This document shows, one piece after another, positions 21,638 to 30,944 of a stretch of 48,005 nt of DNA. Location of the stretch: positions 1 to 48,005 of the forward strand of contig DATLRC010000018.1 in NCBI GenBank assembly GCA_035534895.1. Reading direction: 5' to 3'. The notes beneath the pieces are model-generated. The model was not told where the DNA came from. It searched no databases and saw only the letters and a list, made by a program, of their open reading frames with translations. Positions within the stretch are counted from its first letter, which is position 1; each line of letters starts with the position of its first letter. The DNA is from DATLRC01 sp035534895. Lineage in GTDB: Bacteria; Patescibacteriota; Saccharimonadia; Saccharimonadales; UBA4665. Position numbers and translations under genes: made by a program.

Positions 21638-23194
21638 TTATCGTCTGCTGATCAGAAAAATAATGACCACTATTAAGCTTGCGATAGTAGTTATTAAAAC
21701 GACATCTACTACTTGGCGTCGTTGAGCAGCACGTTCTTTAAGGACTTCATCGCGTGCGATCTGAAGCTTTGTAATGGACAGTAATTCGTCTTCAACGATT
21801 GGCACACCGGCTTGTTCAAGCATTTTCTGAAGTGCTTGTTTACCTTTATCGGTAGTATCTGGATCAGCTGATTTTGTTGGTCGATCGCGTAGAACTGGGT
21901 CTCTTTCAAAGTCAATCTCATGCTCAACCATTTCGCGCTTAAGGCTTTTTCCGATGTCTTTGCCGCTTAAGTGCTCAATTACTAAATAGCGTAAGCTACG
22001 TTCTCCGATTAAGTGAGCTCCATAAACTTGGCGCAAAGTAGCTCCTTCGACTATGATTTTATCACTTATAACCAGCAAGTTTTGGAGATTCATCGTTTCG
22101 ATTTGTGAGACACTTATTTTCTCCTTTTGTCGTCCCGATTCTGCATCAATCACTACGTGTCCCAGATGTTCAGCCCGTCTAGGTTTAGTAAGCCCAATAC
22201 GTGATTCAGTCTTACTGGCTTGGAGACGTTCGGCCACCGTAGTCCCCCTCTGGCCAATTGCTTTTCCCTCTTTAAGTGAATCGTTTCTTTTGAGTCTATC
22301 AATCGCTAGTTGACGTAATTTTGCTTCACCGTCGCTCAGCTGCCATTGTAGGCTATCGACTCGACGTTCCAGTTTTTGTTGAATTGGTAAAAATCGTCTT
22401 TCGGCTTTAATACGGTCCCTGCGGCGTCCAATGAGGTAGTCGACAATGTTTTCTAGTGGTGCCTGGTTTATTGGACGACTTTCGGAGTATGTTAGTGGCT
22501 GCTGTCTGTTTGATAAGTAAGGATTGGCTTCCTGTTTTGGTTCACTGTTTGGAGTTACTCTGGGTGCCCCATTAAAAACCATTGGCATCCTGTTTGGGTC
22601 ATCATTTAAGCCTGTCAGTGGTACTGGTTCAACAGTTTCTGTTGATTTCTGTTCATCTGGGGCAACTATATTGTCTACTGCTTCGTCAACGGGAGGAGGC
22701 GGTAAAGCTTCTTGGGTTATATCCAGATCCTGTTCGATAATCGTATCTGTTAAGGCTTGGCCAATGTCTTGACCCGTTTCAACCTTTTCTAAAAACTGAT
22801 CAGTTATCTGGTCACCAATATTTTCTGGCTCTTCTGAATTAATATCTGTTAATTGTTCATCTATTTCACTTCGACGATCGCTAGCCAATTGTTGCTGAAT
22901 CTGAAGTGTTTCGTTCTCACTAAGCTCTTCGAGGGGAGCTTCCTTTTCATCTGCCAACTCTGGTTGATTAAGATATGTTTTGGTTTCTGATTCGGCTTTG
23001 GGAAAATCTGTTATTACCTCAAACCGTGTTGTCTTTTCAGAAGAACGTGTTTTTTCATCTTTAGAGCTAGCTTTTTTCTCTGGGAATAGCGGCCCAACGG
23101 TTTTTTTCTTATCTTTTTTGTCCTTATCTTCGTCTTTTGGGCCATTTTCAGGTGAATCAAAAGGATGCTCAAAGTGTCCAGGATAATATTCCAT
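21638..23194 (-). CDS. Large acidic tail-anchored protein of unknown function
   Basis: A 518-aa protein without a recognised family. Residues 1-235 are disordered and very acidic, with runs of Asp/Lys/Glu near 18-35 and Pro/Glu-rich linkers. Residues 245-310 form a basic helical stretch (LIGRRRDRIKAERRFLPIQQ, KLERRVDSLQWQLSDGEAKL). Residues 360-430 look folded (NLLVISDKIIVEGATLRQVY, SLRYLVIEHLSGKDIG). A single C-terminal membrane helix (about 496-516, VVLITTIASLIVVIIFLI) ends in SRR, so the bulk is probably cytoplasmic and tail-anchored. It diverges from the ABC exporter across a shared palindromic TTGCAA. It is probably lineage-specific. Confidence 0.7.
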   Translation of the reverse strand: MEYYPGHFEHPFDSPENGPKDEDKDKKDKKKTVGPLFPEKKASSKDEKTRSSEKTTRFEVITDFPKAESETKTYLNQPELADEKEAPLEELSENETLQIQQQLASDRRSEIDEQLTDINSEEPENIGDQITDQFLEKVETGQDIGQALTDTIIEQDLDITQEALPPPPVDEAVDNIVAPDEQKSTETVEPVPLTGLNDDPNRMPMVFNGAPRVTPNSEPKQEANPYLSNRQQPLTYSESRPINQAPLENIVDYLIGRRRDRIKAERRFLPIQQKLERRVDSLQWQLSDGEAKLRQLAIDRLKRNDSLKEGKAIGQRGTTVAERLQASKTESRIGLTKPRRAEHLGHVVIDAESGRQKEKISVSQIETMNLQNLLVISDKIIVEGATLRQVYGAHLIGERSLRYLVIEHLSGKDIGKSLKREMVEHEIDFERDPVLRDRPTKSADPDTTDKGKQALQKMLEQAGVPIVEDELLSITKLQIARDEVLKERAAQRRQVVDVVLITTIASLIVVIIFLISRR

Positions 23195-23222
23195 AAAACT
23201 ATAATGCTTGTCTATGAATTAA

Positions 23223-23251
23223 TTGCAATTACAAACACTTTAGTATAAGAT
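23223..23251 (+). promoter_or_regulatory. Promoter of the ABC exporter; its -35 box is palindromic and may serve both strands
   Basis: Plus strand: TTGCAA (23223-23228), 17-bp spacer, TAAGAT (23246-23251). Because TTGCAA is its own reverse complement, it can also serve the minus strand, where CATTAT lies 16 bp away and six bases before the start of the tail-anchored protein gene. Confidence 0.5.
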
Positions 23252-23287
23252 GTAGAACATTATTTAGCAATTAAATGGGGGCGCAAA

Positions 23288-23341
23288 ATGTATCAACGGT
23301 CTGACTTGCTACTCTCAGAGTTTGCTAATATCTTAAGCTAA
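23288..23341 (+). CDS. 17-aa upstream ORF (possible leader peptide)
   Basis: An ATG with a GGGGGCG ribosome-binding site seven bases upstream opens a frame of 17 codons (MYQRSDLLLSEFANILS) ending in TAA. It lies between the promoter and the ABC exporter gene, 57 bases before that start. A leader peptide or chance frame are both possible. No attenuator hairpin with a T-run was found. Confidence 0.3.
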   Translation: MYQRSDLLLSEFANILS

Positions 23342-23398
23342 ACAGACAATAAAAAATCTTAAATTTATCCAACCTGCGCTAGAAAGGAGACTGGCGTT

Positions 23399-25177
23399 AT
23401 GAAAAAACATTTCCGAACTAGACAAACATTGACTATTTTTTGGCGTTACACGACGCATTATAAACGACTCTTTTGGCTGGGCACCATTGGCGCAATTTTG
23501 GGTGTTATTTCTCAAGATATCATACCGCCATTTATTATTTCCCGAGCTTTTATTAAACTACAGTCCGCTTACGTTTTGCATCGGCTTCTGAGTTTTGATC
23601 AGTTTGGACCTTACTTAATTGTTTTTATCGCCTTTAACTTGATGGCTGTGGTCTTTTGGCGACTTCAAACATATGCGGTTTGGGAATTTGAAACCCGTAC
23701 GGTCAGAGATATGATTATCGATATCTTCGATCATCTGCAGCGATTGGGTCAAAAGTTTCATTCTGACCGGTTTGGAGGCGCAATGGTGTCGCAAGCTAAC
23801 AAATTTGTTGGTGGCTATGAGAAATTCATGGATGAAATGATCTGGAGTGTACTTGCCGGCGTTGTTGCTCTATTGTTTTCGCTAACTGTTTTAGTGATAG
23901 TATCCTGGCAATTTGCACTGATCATGCTCATAGTTGTGGCCATATATCTATTAATTATGGGTTGGCGGGTAAAAATTACTCTTCAGGCTAATCGCCGAGC
24001 CGCCGAAACTGAAAGTACTCGTACAGCCTCATTAGCCGATACAATCACTAACGTTGGCAATGTCCGAGCGTTCGCCAACGAAGATTATGAACTTAAGCGT
24101 TTTGGTAAGGTTGCTGAAGCTAGTTGGCAAGCTTATCATGAATTATCGATAGCCGACTTTAAAAACAGCTCAATTAGCCATACAATAACTAGCTCCTTTA
24201 GGATTATCGCCTTTTTGTTTGGTGTTTTTGCCGTAACCAGCCTCCATGCCAATGCCAGCGTGCTTTACCTTGTGATTAGTTATACAACCAGCATGGTTGA
24301 CCGGCTCTGGCAGTTCAGCCGAGTAGCCCGAAACATCAGTCGAGCACTCGGAGATGCTTCAGAAATGACCACAATTTTGCTCCTTCCGCCTGAGATTATC
24401 GATAATCAAAATCCTTTGCCGGTAACTATGAGTCGAGGAGCAATTGAATTTAGAGACATTGGATTCAGTCACCATAGAAACTCAAGACCGTTATTCCAGG
24501 GTTTATCGCTTAGAATTAAGCCCGGCGAAAAAGTTGGTTTAGTTGGTAAAAGCGGTGGTGGAAAAACAACTTTAACTAGTTTGTTGCTCCGTTATGTTGA
24601 CGTCCAGTCTGGCCAAATTATGATTGATGGCCAAGATATCACTAGTGTTAAGCAGACCGAGCTGCGGCAACAGATAGCTTATGTGCCTCAAGAGCCGATT
24701 CTTTTTCATCGTACCTTGAGCGAAAACATACGTTACGGCAATCTTAGTGCTTCAGACCGAGAAATTGAAGCAATATCCCGACTAGCTAATGCTGATGGCT
24801 TTATATCAGAGCTACCCCAAGCCTATGATACTTTGGTTGGAGAAAGAGGTATTAAGCTAAGTGGCGGTCAAAGACAACGAGTAGCCATTGCCCGCGCAAT
24901 GCTTAAAAACGCACCTATTCTGGTACTAGATGAAGCTACATCTGCCCTTGACAGTGAAAGCGAGTTACTTGTTCAAGATGCTCTTTGGAAACTAATGGAG
25001 GGGCGAACAGCCATCGTAATAGCTCATCGATTGAGCACAATTCAAAAAATGGATCGTATTGTTGTCCTAAATGATGGCTCGATTATTGAGCAAGGCACCC
25101 ACAAGGAGCTGCTTAGATTAAATGGCAGCTATGCGAAACTTTGGGCTCACCAGTCTGGTGGCTTCATGGAGGACTAG
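23399..25177 (+). CDS. ABC exporter, fused permease and ATPase (MsbA/MdlB type)
   Basis: A 592-aa half-transporter that would work as a homodimer or with a partner encoded elsewhere. The membrane domain with about six helices spans about 20-315 and has the exporter coupling region NVRAFANEDYELKRF. The ATPase domain follows: Walker A GKSGGGKTT (about 384), signature LSGGQRQRVAIARA (about 484), Walker B ILVLDEATSALD and the switch His in IAHRLS. AAGGAG precedes the ATG. Exporters of this type carry lipids, peptides or drugs; the substrate is not readable. It is monocistronic on the plus strand. Confidence 0.92.
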   Translation: MKKHFRTRQTLTIFWRYTTHYKRLFWLGTIGAILGVISQDIIPPFIISRAFIKLQSAYVLHRLLSFDQFGPYLIVFIAFNLMAVVFWRLQTYAVWEFETRTVRDMIIDIFDHLQRLGQKFHSDRFGGAMVSQANKFVGGYEKFMDEMIWSVLAGVVALLFSLTVLVIVSWQFALIMLIVVAIYLLIMGWRVKITLQANRRAAETESTRTASLADTITNVGNVRAFANEDYELKRFGKVAEASWQAYHELSIADFKNSSISHTITSSFRIIAFLFGVFAVTSLHANASVLYLVISYTTSMVDRLWQFSRVARNISRALGDASEMTTILLLPPEIIDNQNPLPVTMSRGAIEFRDIGFSHHRNSRPLFQGLSLRIKPGEKVGLVGKSGGGKTTLTSLLLRYVDVQSGQIMIDGQDITSVKQTELRQQIAYVPQEPILFHRTLSENIRYGNLSASDREIEAISRLANADGFISELPQAYDTLVGERGIKLSGGQRQRVAIARAMLKNAPILVLDEATSALDSESELLVQDALWKLMEGRTAIVIAHRLSTIQKMDRIVVLNDGSIIEQGTHKELLRLNGSYAKLWAHQSGGFMED

Positions 25178-25240
25178 AAATACCCATTTAGCTATGCCGG
25201 GGGAGGATTGTTATTTTGAGGACTCTACTCCCTGATGAGA

Positions 25241-25930
25241 CTATTTGGTCTCTTCAGGGGCGGTATCCTGATCTGGTTCGGCCTCTTCTTCAGTCGCTAC
25301 TTCTTCGGGTACTTCCTCTTCTACTGTTCCACCAGCTGCTTCATTTGCCGCTTGCATGGCACCAGGTTCAAAAACTGTTGCAATGGTATGCTTGAGATCA
25401 GTCTCTATTGAAACGCCTTCTGGAACTAAAAGATCTCCAACGGTCGCATGATCACCAATTTCAACTAGTTTTTCAGCGTCATAATATAGGGCGTCTGGTA
25501 AATTACGAGGTGTCGCCTTAACAAGTACCGCTTCAAGCTGACTTAAAACTAACAGGCCAGCTCTCTCAGCTGGAGTAGCTTCGTTGCCTTCATCAAACCT
25601 TGGGTGAATTGGTATTTCAGCTTCCACTTCTTCATTAACGTTAACTGCGTTAAAAACAATGTGGGCTAGTTGGTGCTTCTTAGGATCAAATTCAGCTGAC
25701 TTAATGAGTGCCGTAAAGCTCTTATCGCCCGCTTTAACGTCTACTGGATGATGTTTCCCTGCTTGTTGCCATACTTTAAAGACTGCGGCATAGTTGCCCT
25801 GGACAATGACCGATGTCCGGCCATGGTCATGAATTACAGCTGGGACAGTTCCAGCTTTACGTAAATGCTTAACTTGCTTGCCTGTAACCTCGCGTGGTTC
25901 AAGGGTCAAAGAAATAGAATCCTGGGACAT
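25241..25930 (-). CDS. rplY: 50S ribosomal protein L25 (CTC form)
   Basis: A 229-aa L25/Ctc protein that binds 5S rRNA in the large subunit. The N-terminal L25 domain (about 4-92) has LTLEPREVTGKQVKHLRKAG and the VPAVIHDHG turn. The TL5/CTC beta domain follows (about 98-185, EEVEAEIPIHPRFDEGNEAT, DLLVPEGVSIETD). A Glu-rich low-complexity tail (about 195-229) closes it, as in many CTC proteins. AAGGAG lies about 14 bases before the ATG, rather far. It diverges from dedA. Confidence 0.93.
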   Translation of the reverse strand: MSQDSISLTLEPREVTGKQVKHLRKAGTVPAVIHDHGRTSVIVQGNYAAVFKVWQQAGKHHPVDVKAGDKSFTALIKSAEFDPKKHQLAHIVFNAVNVNEEVEAEIPIHPRFDEGNEATPAERAGLLVLSQLEAVLVKATPRNLPDALYYDAEKLVEIGDHATVGDLLVPEGVSIETDLKHTIATVFEPGAMQAANEAAGGTVEEEVPEEVATEEEAEPDQDTAPEETK

Positions 25931-26017
25931 ACGATTTTTAGCCTCTCCTTGTTTATGACCATTATACCAGATATCGGTCTAGACGTTGATAGTTAAAAAC
26001 TGTAAGCTTGAAAAGTT

Positions 26018-26647
26018 GTGTTTGACGTCAATCACTTAATCCAAATTTGGGGACTAACTTTTGTAGCTATAGTAGTCTTTTCGGAAGTCGGTTTGATGGT
26101 AGGATTTTTCTTACCAGGAGATACCCTACTTTTAAGCGCCGGTATCTTTGCGGCTCAAGGAAAACTACCTCTTATTTGGACGATTGTGGTTATTGCCTCG
26201 GCAGCTATTGCTGGCGATAATACCAGTTTCTGGGTTGGTCATAAGCTTGGACCACGCCTCTTTCGTAAACCTAATGGGCTGCTTTTTCGGCAGGAATACG
26301 TTACTAAAGCCGAAAAATTTTATGAAATTTATGGCAATAAAACAGCCCTGTTGGCTCATTTTTTACCGATTATTCGTACCTTTTCGCCATTACTCGCTGG
26401 GGTCGGTAAAATGCATTACCCAAGATTTGTTATTTTTGATGCTCTTGGCGATATAGTCTGGGCAGCTGCAATTACCTTACTTGGTTATTTCGTTGGCACT
26501 AAAATTCCAAACATTGACCATTACGTATTAGCTACTTTTGTATTTGTTGTCTTTGTCTCTTTTGGTCCAAGTGCCTATCACTTGTTTAGGGCTTTGCAAA
26601 CAAGGAGACAGTCAAAAACGGCTAATCTCGATAAGTCAGATCAATAA
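26018..26647 (+). CDS. DedA family membrane protein
   Basis: A 209-aa DedA/SNARE-associated protein with about four to five membrane spans. Conserved parts are SEVGLMVGFFLPGDTLLLSA near 22-42, the GHKLG loop, and FLPIIRTFSPLLAGVGKM with the essential Arg near 125. DedA proteins flip or transport polyprenyl or phospholipid carriers and support membrane homeostasis. The start is GTG at 26018 without a strong ribosome site. The 3' end overlaps the convergent gene downstream by 26 bases. Confidence 0.9.
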   Translation: MFDVNHLIQIWGLTFVAIVVFSEVGLMVGFFLPGDTLLLSAGIFAAQGKLPLIWTIVVIASAAIAGDNTSFWVGHKLGPRLFRKPNGLLFRQEYVTKAEKFYEIYGNKTALLAHFLPIIRTFSPLLAGVGKMHYPRFVIFDALGDIVWAAAITLLGYFVGTKIPNIDHYVLATFVFVVFVSFGPSAYHLFRALQTRRQSKTANLDKSDQ

Positions 26648-27107
26648 ATGCTTCAAGGCTCGAGCAACGGCGCAACCGATTAACAATATAGTCGTCGTGC
26701 ATTTTCTCAACTACAGGACGGGGAGGTAAAATTTCGGTAACAGCTAAGGGCTGCCCGTGAGGAGTATTAAATAAGTCTTCTTCCCCCAATTGGGTCAGTT
26801 GAGACCGACAGTAGTCAATAAGTGTTTCGTAGCTTTGGTCTGGACTAAATTGCAGACTTGACCATATTGGCATAACCAGATCCCTGATATACAGAGCTCG
26901 TTCTGAGGCTTTGGTATTAGCCCGCAAAAAATCTTCAGGAGAGGGAAGATCTAGCTCCTCAATAGTGCCATTCTCTTCGGATAAAAAAATCTGCCGGGAA
27001 GGATGAAGCTCAGGATATTTGAGGGCATGAAAGGAAATTAAAAGCTCGAGCGCTTTCCATTTGAGAATTTCTTGTTGAGAAGAAGTTTCAAAATGTTTAA
27101 AAAACAT
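26622..27107 (-). CDS. Protein of unknown function downstream of uvrA
   Basis: A 161-aa soluble protein of unknown family. The N-terminal half is helical and aromatic (KHFETSSQQEILKWKALELL), the middle is acidic (EENGTIEELDLPSPEDFLRA), and the C-terminus carries NRLRRCSSLEAFIDLTY. AGGA lies three bases before the ATG, and the start follows the uvrA stop by five bases, so it is cotranscribed and translationally linked with uvrA. This suggests, without proving, a DNA-repair-related role. Confidence 0.6.
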   Translation of the reverse strand: MFFKHFETSSQQEILKWKALELLISFHALKYPELHPSRQIFLSEENGTIEELDLPSPEDFLRANTKASERALYIRDLVMPIWSSLQFSPDQSYETLIDYCRSQLTQLGEEDLFNTPHGQPLAVTEILPPRPVVEKMHDDYIVNRLRRCSSLEAFIDLTYRD

Positions 27108-27112
27108 GTTTC

Positions 27113-29944
27113 CTACTGTTCGGTTCGAGAACGATTAAGACTCTTTTTTAGATATTGGCCAGTATAGCTATTAGCGAATCTGGCAACCTGTTCGGGGGTG
27201 CCCTGGGCAATCACTAAACCGCCGGCTTGGCCGCCTTCAGGTCCCATATCTATTAGCCAATCAGCATTTTTTATGACGTCTAAATTATGTTCAATAATAA
27301 CCATGCTGTTGCCAGAATCAACTAGAGCGTGTAAGACACCGAGTAATTTGTTGACGTCGTCCATGTGTAGGCCAGTTGTCGGTTCATCAAGAATATATAG
27401 GGTGCGTCCAGTTGGACGACGCGATAACTCAGTGGCTAGCTTTACTCGCTGGGCTTCACCGCCGCTTAGGGTTGTAGCCGGTTGACCAAGCGTAATATAA
27501 CCCAGGCCGACATCAACTAAAGTTTGCAATTTACGGGCAATGCTAGGTATATTGCCAAAAAAGTCAAGAGCTTGCTCACAGGTCATGGCTAAAGTATCAG
27601 CAATAGTTTTGCCCTTATAGTGAATTTCTAGTGCTTGACTGTTATAACGCTGGCCCTTACAAATTTCACAGGACACATAAACATCAGGCAAAAAATGCAT
27701 CTCAATCTTAATAATGCCGTCCCCGGAACAGTTTTCACAACGCCCCCCCTTAACATTAAAACTAAAACGGCCAGCACTATAACCACGCAACCTAGCTTCT
27801 GGCACGCTGGCAAAAAGCTCACGAATTGGTGTGAATAAGCCACTATAGGTCGCTGGGTTAGAGCGTGGCGTACGACCGATTGGTGACTGATCAATAATAA
27901 TAGCTTTGTCGAGTTGTTTGATGCCGATGATGTCCTGGTGCCGACCCGGTACTGTGCTGGCATGGTGTAGTCTGGCAAGTAGCTCTTTGGCCAAAATATC
28001 GTTAATCAGACTAGATTTACCCGAGCCACTGACTCCACTAATTACTACAAGCTTACCTAGCGGGATCTCAACATCAATATTTTGGAGGTTATTTTCGCGT
28101 GCTCCTTTAATAATAAGTGACTTACCATTGCCAGAACGTCTCTTTTTCGGAACATTAATAATTTTCTTGCCAGATAGATATTGGGCGGTAATGCTTGCGG
28201 AAACTCGTTCAACATCTTTTGGAGAACCCGAGGCAATGATCCTGCCACCATGAATACCGGCGCCTGGTCCAATATCGATCAAAAAATCAGCTGTTCGAAT
28301 TGTCTCCTCGTCATGCTCAACTACAATGACCGTATTGCCTAAATCCCGAAGGTGTTTTAGGGTTCTGATCAGTCTGGCATTATCTCGTTGGTGCAAGCCG
28401 ATACTCGGTTCGTCAAGAACATAGAGTACGCCCATTAAACCAGAACCAATTTGAGTAGCCAAACGAATTCGTTGGGCTTCACCACCACTTAGGGTTGTAG
28501 CTCCTCTTAATAGTGTCAGGTAGTTTAAGCCAACGTCTTGGAGAAATTGTAAACGAGCTGAAATCTCTTTGAGGATCAGATGGGCAATTTTTTGATCAGT
28601 GGCGTTTAACTTAAGATTAGTCACCCAAATCAGGGCATCATCAATCGATTGACTACAAACTGACATAATCGATTGGCCACTAATTGTTATAGCTAGTACC
28701 TCCGGCTTTAAACGTAACCCTTGACAGGCGTGACAAGGTTTCTCTTGCATAAAGCGTTCAATATCACGACGTATAAAATCACTTTCAGTTTCTCGGTGAC
28801 GACGCTCAAGGTTCGGTACAACTCCTTCGTAGGTCGTTTCAAAGCTACGGCCCATTCCAAGAGCCACTCGATAAGTTTCAGTACCCGTACCATACATGAT
28901 ACGTTGTAAATTCTGGGGATTAATTTGTGAAGTTGGTACCTGCAGTGAGAAATTATAGCGTTCACCAAGTGCTTGCAACTTTTTGATATACCAATTATCG
29001 ACATTTATGCGGTTATAGGGACGAATAGCTCCCTCTGCTATTGTCAGGCGACCATTGGGGATGACTAGTTCAGGGTCAACCTCTAGACGTGATCCTAGAC
29101 CAGTACAGACCCCACAAGCACCGTGCGGTGAGTTGAAGCTGAAGGTTCGCGGCTCTAGTTCTGGGATCTGAACATCGGGGTGATCTAAGCATGCATACAT
29201 TAATGAATAACTAAAAATTTCGTCGGTTTCGGCGTTGATGACGTTCAGTCGTCCTTCGGCTACTTCAAGCGCTTGTTCAACTGATTGACTGAGTCGACCT
29301 TTGCTATCTTCATTATTAACCAGTCTATCTACTACTATTTCGATGGTATGTTTATATTTTTTATCTAGCTGCGGAAATTCATCTAGCGTATAGACAACTC
29401 CGTCTACCCTGGCGCGAGCAAAGCCTGCTCGTTGATATTGCTCAGGAATGTGCTCAAAAGCACCTTTTTTATCAATAACTACCGGTGCTAGAATCATCAA
29501 CCTTGCTCCCGGGCTTGCTGCCTCAACTTGCTTGGTTATAGCGGTAGTAGTTTGACGACTAACTTCCTTAGCACATATTGGACAGTGTGGTACGCCAACA
29601 CGGGCAAACAGTAGGCGCAGATAATCGTAAATTTCGGTAACGGTGGCTACGGTACTGCGTGGATTACGAGAGGTAGATTTTTGATCAATTGAGATTGCTG
29701 GCGATAAACCATCAATTTGATCAACATCCGGTTTCTCCATAAGACCAAGAAATTGTCGAGCATAGGAACTTAGACTTTCAACATAACGTCGTTGGCCTTC
29801 GGCATAAATTGTGTCAAAAGCCAAGCTGGACTTGCCAGAACCGCTCAACCCAGTTATAACAACCAGCTGATTGCGGGGTATTGTCACATCAATATTTTTT
29901 AGGTTATGCTCACGAGCACCTTTAACAACAATCGCATCTGCCAC
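27113..29944 (-). CDS. uvrA: Excinuclease ABC subunit A
   Basis: A 943-aa UvrA, the damage-sensing ABC ATPase of nucleotide excision repair. Walker A of the first ATPase is GLSGSGKSS at 32-40, with signature TLSGGEAQRIRLATQIG. The second ATPase has GVSGSGKSSLI, signature TLSGGEAQRVKLATELS and Walker B LYILDEPTTGLH. Zinc modules: CGVC in the first domain (its usual partner CxxC pair is reduced to CLDH), CHAC in the insertion and CENC...CEIC in the second. Start is GTG with GGAG eight bases upstream. It partners UvrC, encoded about 8 kb away on the same strand; no uvrB lies in the window. Confidence 0.96.
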   Translation of the reverse strand: MADAIVVKGAREHNLKNIDVTIPRNQLVVITGLSGSGKSSLAFDTIYAEGQRRYVESLSSYARQFLGLMEKPDVDQIDGLSPAISIDQKSTSRNPRSTVATVTEIYDYLRLLFARVGVPHCPICAKEVSRQTTTAITKQVEAASPGARLMILAPVVIDKKGAFEHIPEQYQRAGFARARVDGVVYTLDEFPQLDKKYKHTIEIVVDRLVNNEDSKGRLSQSVEQALEVAEGRLNVINAETDEIFSYSLMYACLDHPDVQIPELEPRTFSFNSPHGACGVCTGLGSRLEVDPELVIPNGRLTIAEGAIRPYNRINVDNWYIKKLQALGERYNFSLQVPTSQINPQNLQRIMYGTGTETYRVALGMGRSFETTYEGVVPNLERRHRETESDFIRRDIERFMQEKPCHACQGLRLKPEVLAITISGQSIMSVCSQSIDDALIWVTNLKLNATDQKIAHLILKEISARLQFLQDVGLNYLTLLRGATTLSGGEAQRIRLATQIGSGLMGVLYVLDEPSIGLHQRDNARLIRTLKHLRDLGNTVIVVEHDEETIRTADFLIDIGPGAGIHGGRIIASGSPKDVERVSASITAQYLSGKKIINVPKKRRSGNGKSLIIKGARENNLQNIDVEIPLGKLVVISGVSGSGKSSLINDILAKELLARLHHASTVPGRHQDIIGIKQLDKAIIIDQSPIGRTPRSNPATYSGLFTPIRELFASVPEARLRGYSAGRFSFNVKGGRCENCSGDGIIKIEMHFLPDVYVSCEICKGQRYNSQALEIHYKGKTIADTLAMTCEQALDFFGNIPSIARKLQTLVDVGLGYITLGQPATTLSGGEAQRVKLATELSRRPTGRTLYILDEPTTGLHMDDVNKLLGVLHALVDSGNSMVIIEHNLDVIKNADWLIDMGPEGGQAGGLVIAQGTPEQVARFANSYTGQYLKKSLNRSRTEQ

Positions 29945-30017
29945 GCTTTAAGCTCCATTACAGGTTGCAATATTATACTCTGTTAGGAGATAAAAATCGA
30001 GTCTCTCTAATATCAAA

Positions 30018-30737
30018 TCAGCTAATTTCTTGTTGGGCAAAAAATTGGAGTGGTTCAACTGCCACCACTATGGGCAATAAGTTCTGAGCGGCATGGATGC
30101 AAGCATCGAGCTTGTCTGGTCCAACTTCCTTAAATACCCGGCCCATGGTCATCTTCGGCACATATTCTTCATAGGGATAGCGAAAACCTCTTAGATTTAG
30201 CCCTAGACCCTTGGTAATAATTTCGTGTTCTTGGACAAATAGCTCGGCACAGCGACTAGATTGATTAACTATAGCCGCCACTTTTCGGCCACCCCCACGC
30301 CGATCGGCATCGCCGACCCTAACTATTGTTGTTAGCTCAACATTCATGAATCCGTTACTACCAATTAAGTGGGTTTCGCCATCATCAAACTCAAGTCGGT
30401 CAATTTCAGTTTGAATCTCATTCTTCAACCTGGCGACATCGTGTTTGTTCCACTGTATTCGTTTACGGCGAGCATGTTCGGCAGATAACCGCTTCTCTAG
30501 AACTGTCATCCCAACTCGACTCGGGTCTTCATAAAGTCTAAATTGAGAATGCCAATGTGGCCGTAAATGTTGGTCAGTTACTTCTCGTTCCGGGATAATG
30601 TCAGCCCAGGCTCTGTCCAAATCAGAAAAGAAATATTGGAGCAGGCTATTATAAACTACTGGATGTCGAGCGCCGAATTCAGCTGGATAGGTTCGTCCCT
30701 TCAAGTTTGCTCGCGGTCGAACTTGTCTCCTTGACAC
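30018..30737 (-). CDS. Protein of unknown function, possibly a degenerate 2H-phosphoesterase fold
   Basis: About 239 aa. The start is taken as GTG 30737, because GGGAG lies six bases before it; the ATG at 30743 would touch that ribosome site. The N-terminal half is basic and aromatic (RRQVRPRANLKGRTYPAEFG). The C-terminal half, with EEYVPKMTMGRVFKEVGPDK, LDACIHAAQNLLPIVVAVEP and LQFF, follows the layout of the second half of 2H phosphoesterases ('H.T.ar', helix, 'P..v..l.lf'). The catalytic His of HxT is replaced by Lys, so activity is doubtful. It lies 73 bases upstream of uvrA on the same strand. Confidence 0.5.
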   Translation of the reverse strand: MSRRQVRPRANLKGRTYPAEFGARHPVVYNSLLQYFFSDLDRAWADIIPEREVTDQHLRPHWHSQFRLYEDPSRVGMTVLEKRLSAEHARRKRIQWNKHDVARLKNEIQTEIDRLEFDDGETHLIGSNGFMNVELTTIVRVGDADRRGGGRKVAAIVNQSSRCAELFVQEHEIITKGLGLNLRGFRYPYEEYVPKMTMGRVFKEVGPDKLDACIHAAQNLLPIVVAVEPLQFFAQQEIS

Positions 30738-30891
30738 CAGCATCTCCCTGTTTCTTTTTGCAAGTAATTCATTTATAGAATAACACCGTTAAACACAAGC
30801 TTCAACATATAATGTTTCTGTTTTTGTAACTTTATATACATCTTTTTTATCAATATACCGCGCAAGCCATAAGCGTTAATATATACTATTC

Positions 30892-30920
30892 TTGACTTCT
30901 TGACTATTTGGGTGTAGAAT
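30892..30920 (+). promoter_or_regulatory. Promoter of the small membrane protein
   Basis: TTGACT (30892-30897), 17-bp spacer, TAGAAT (30915-30920), about 24 bases before the ATG at 30945. The rest of 30744-30891 is AT-rich without a gene. Confidence 0.65.
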
Positions 30921-30944
30921 CTTATTAAAAGTTAGGCGGCGTTT

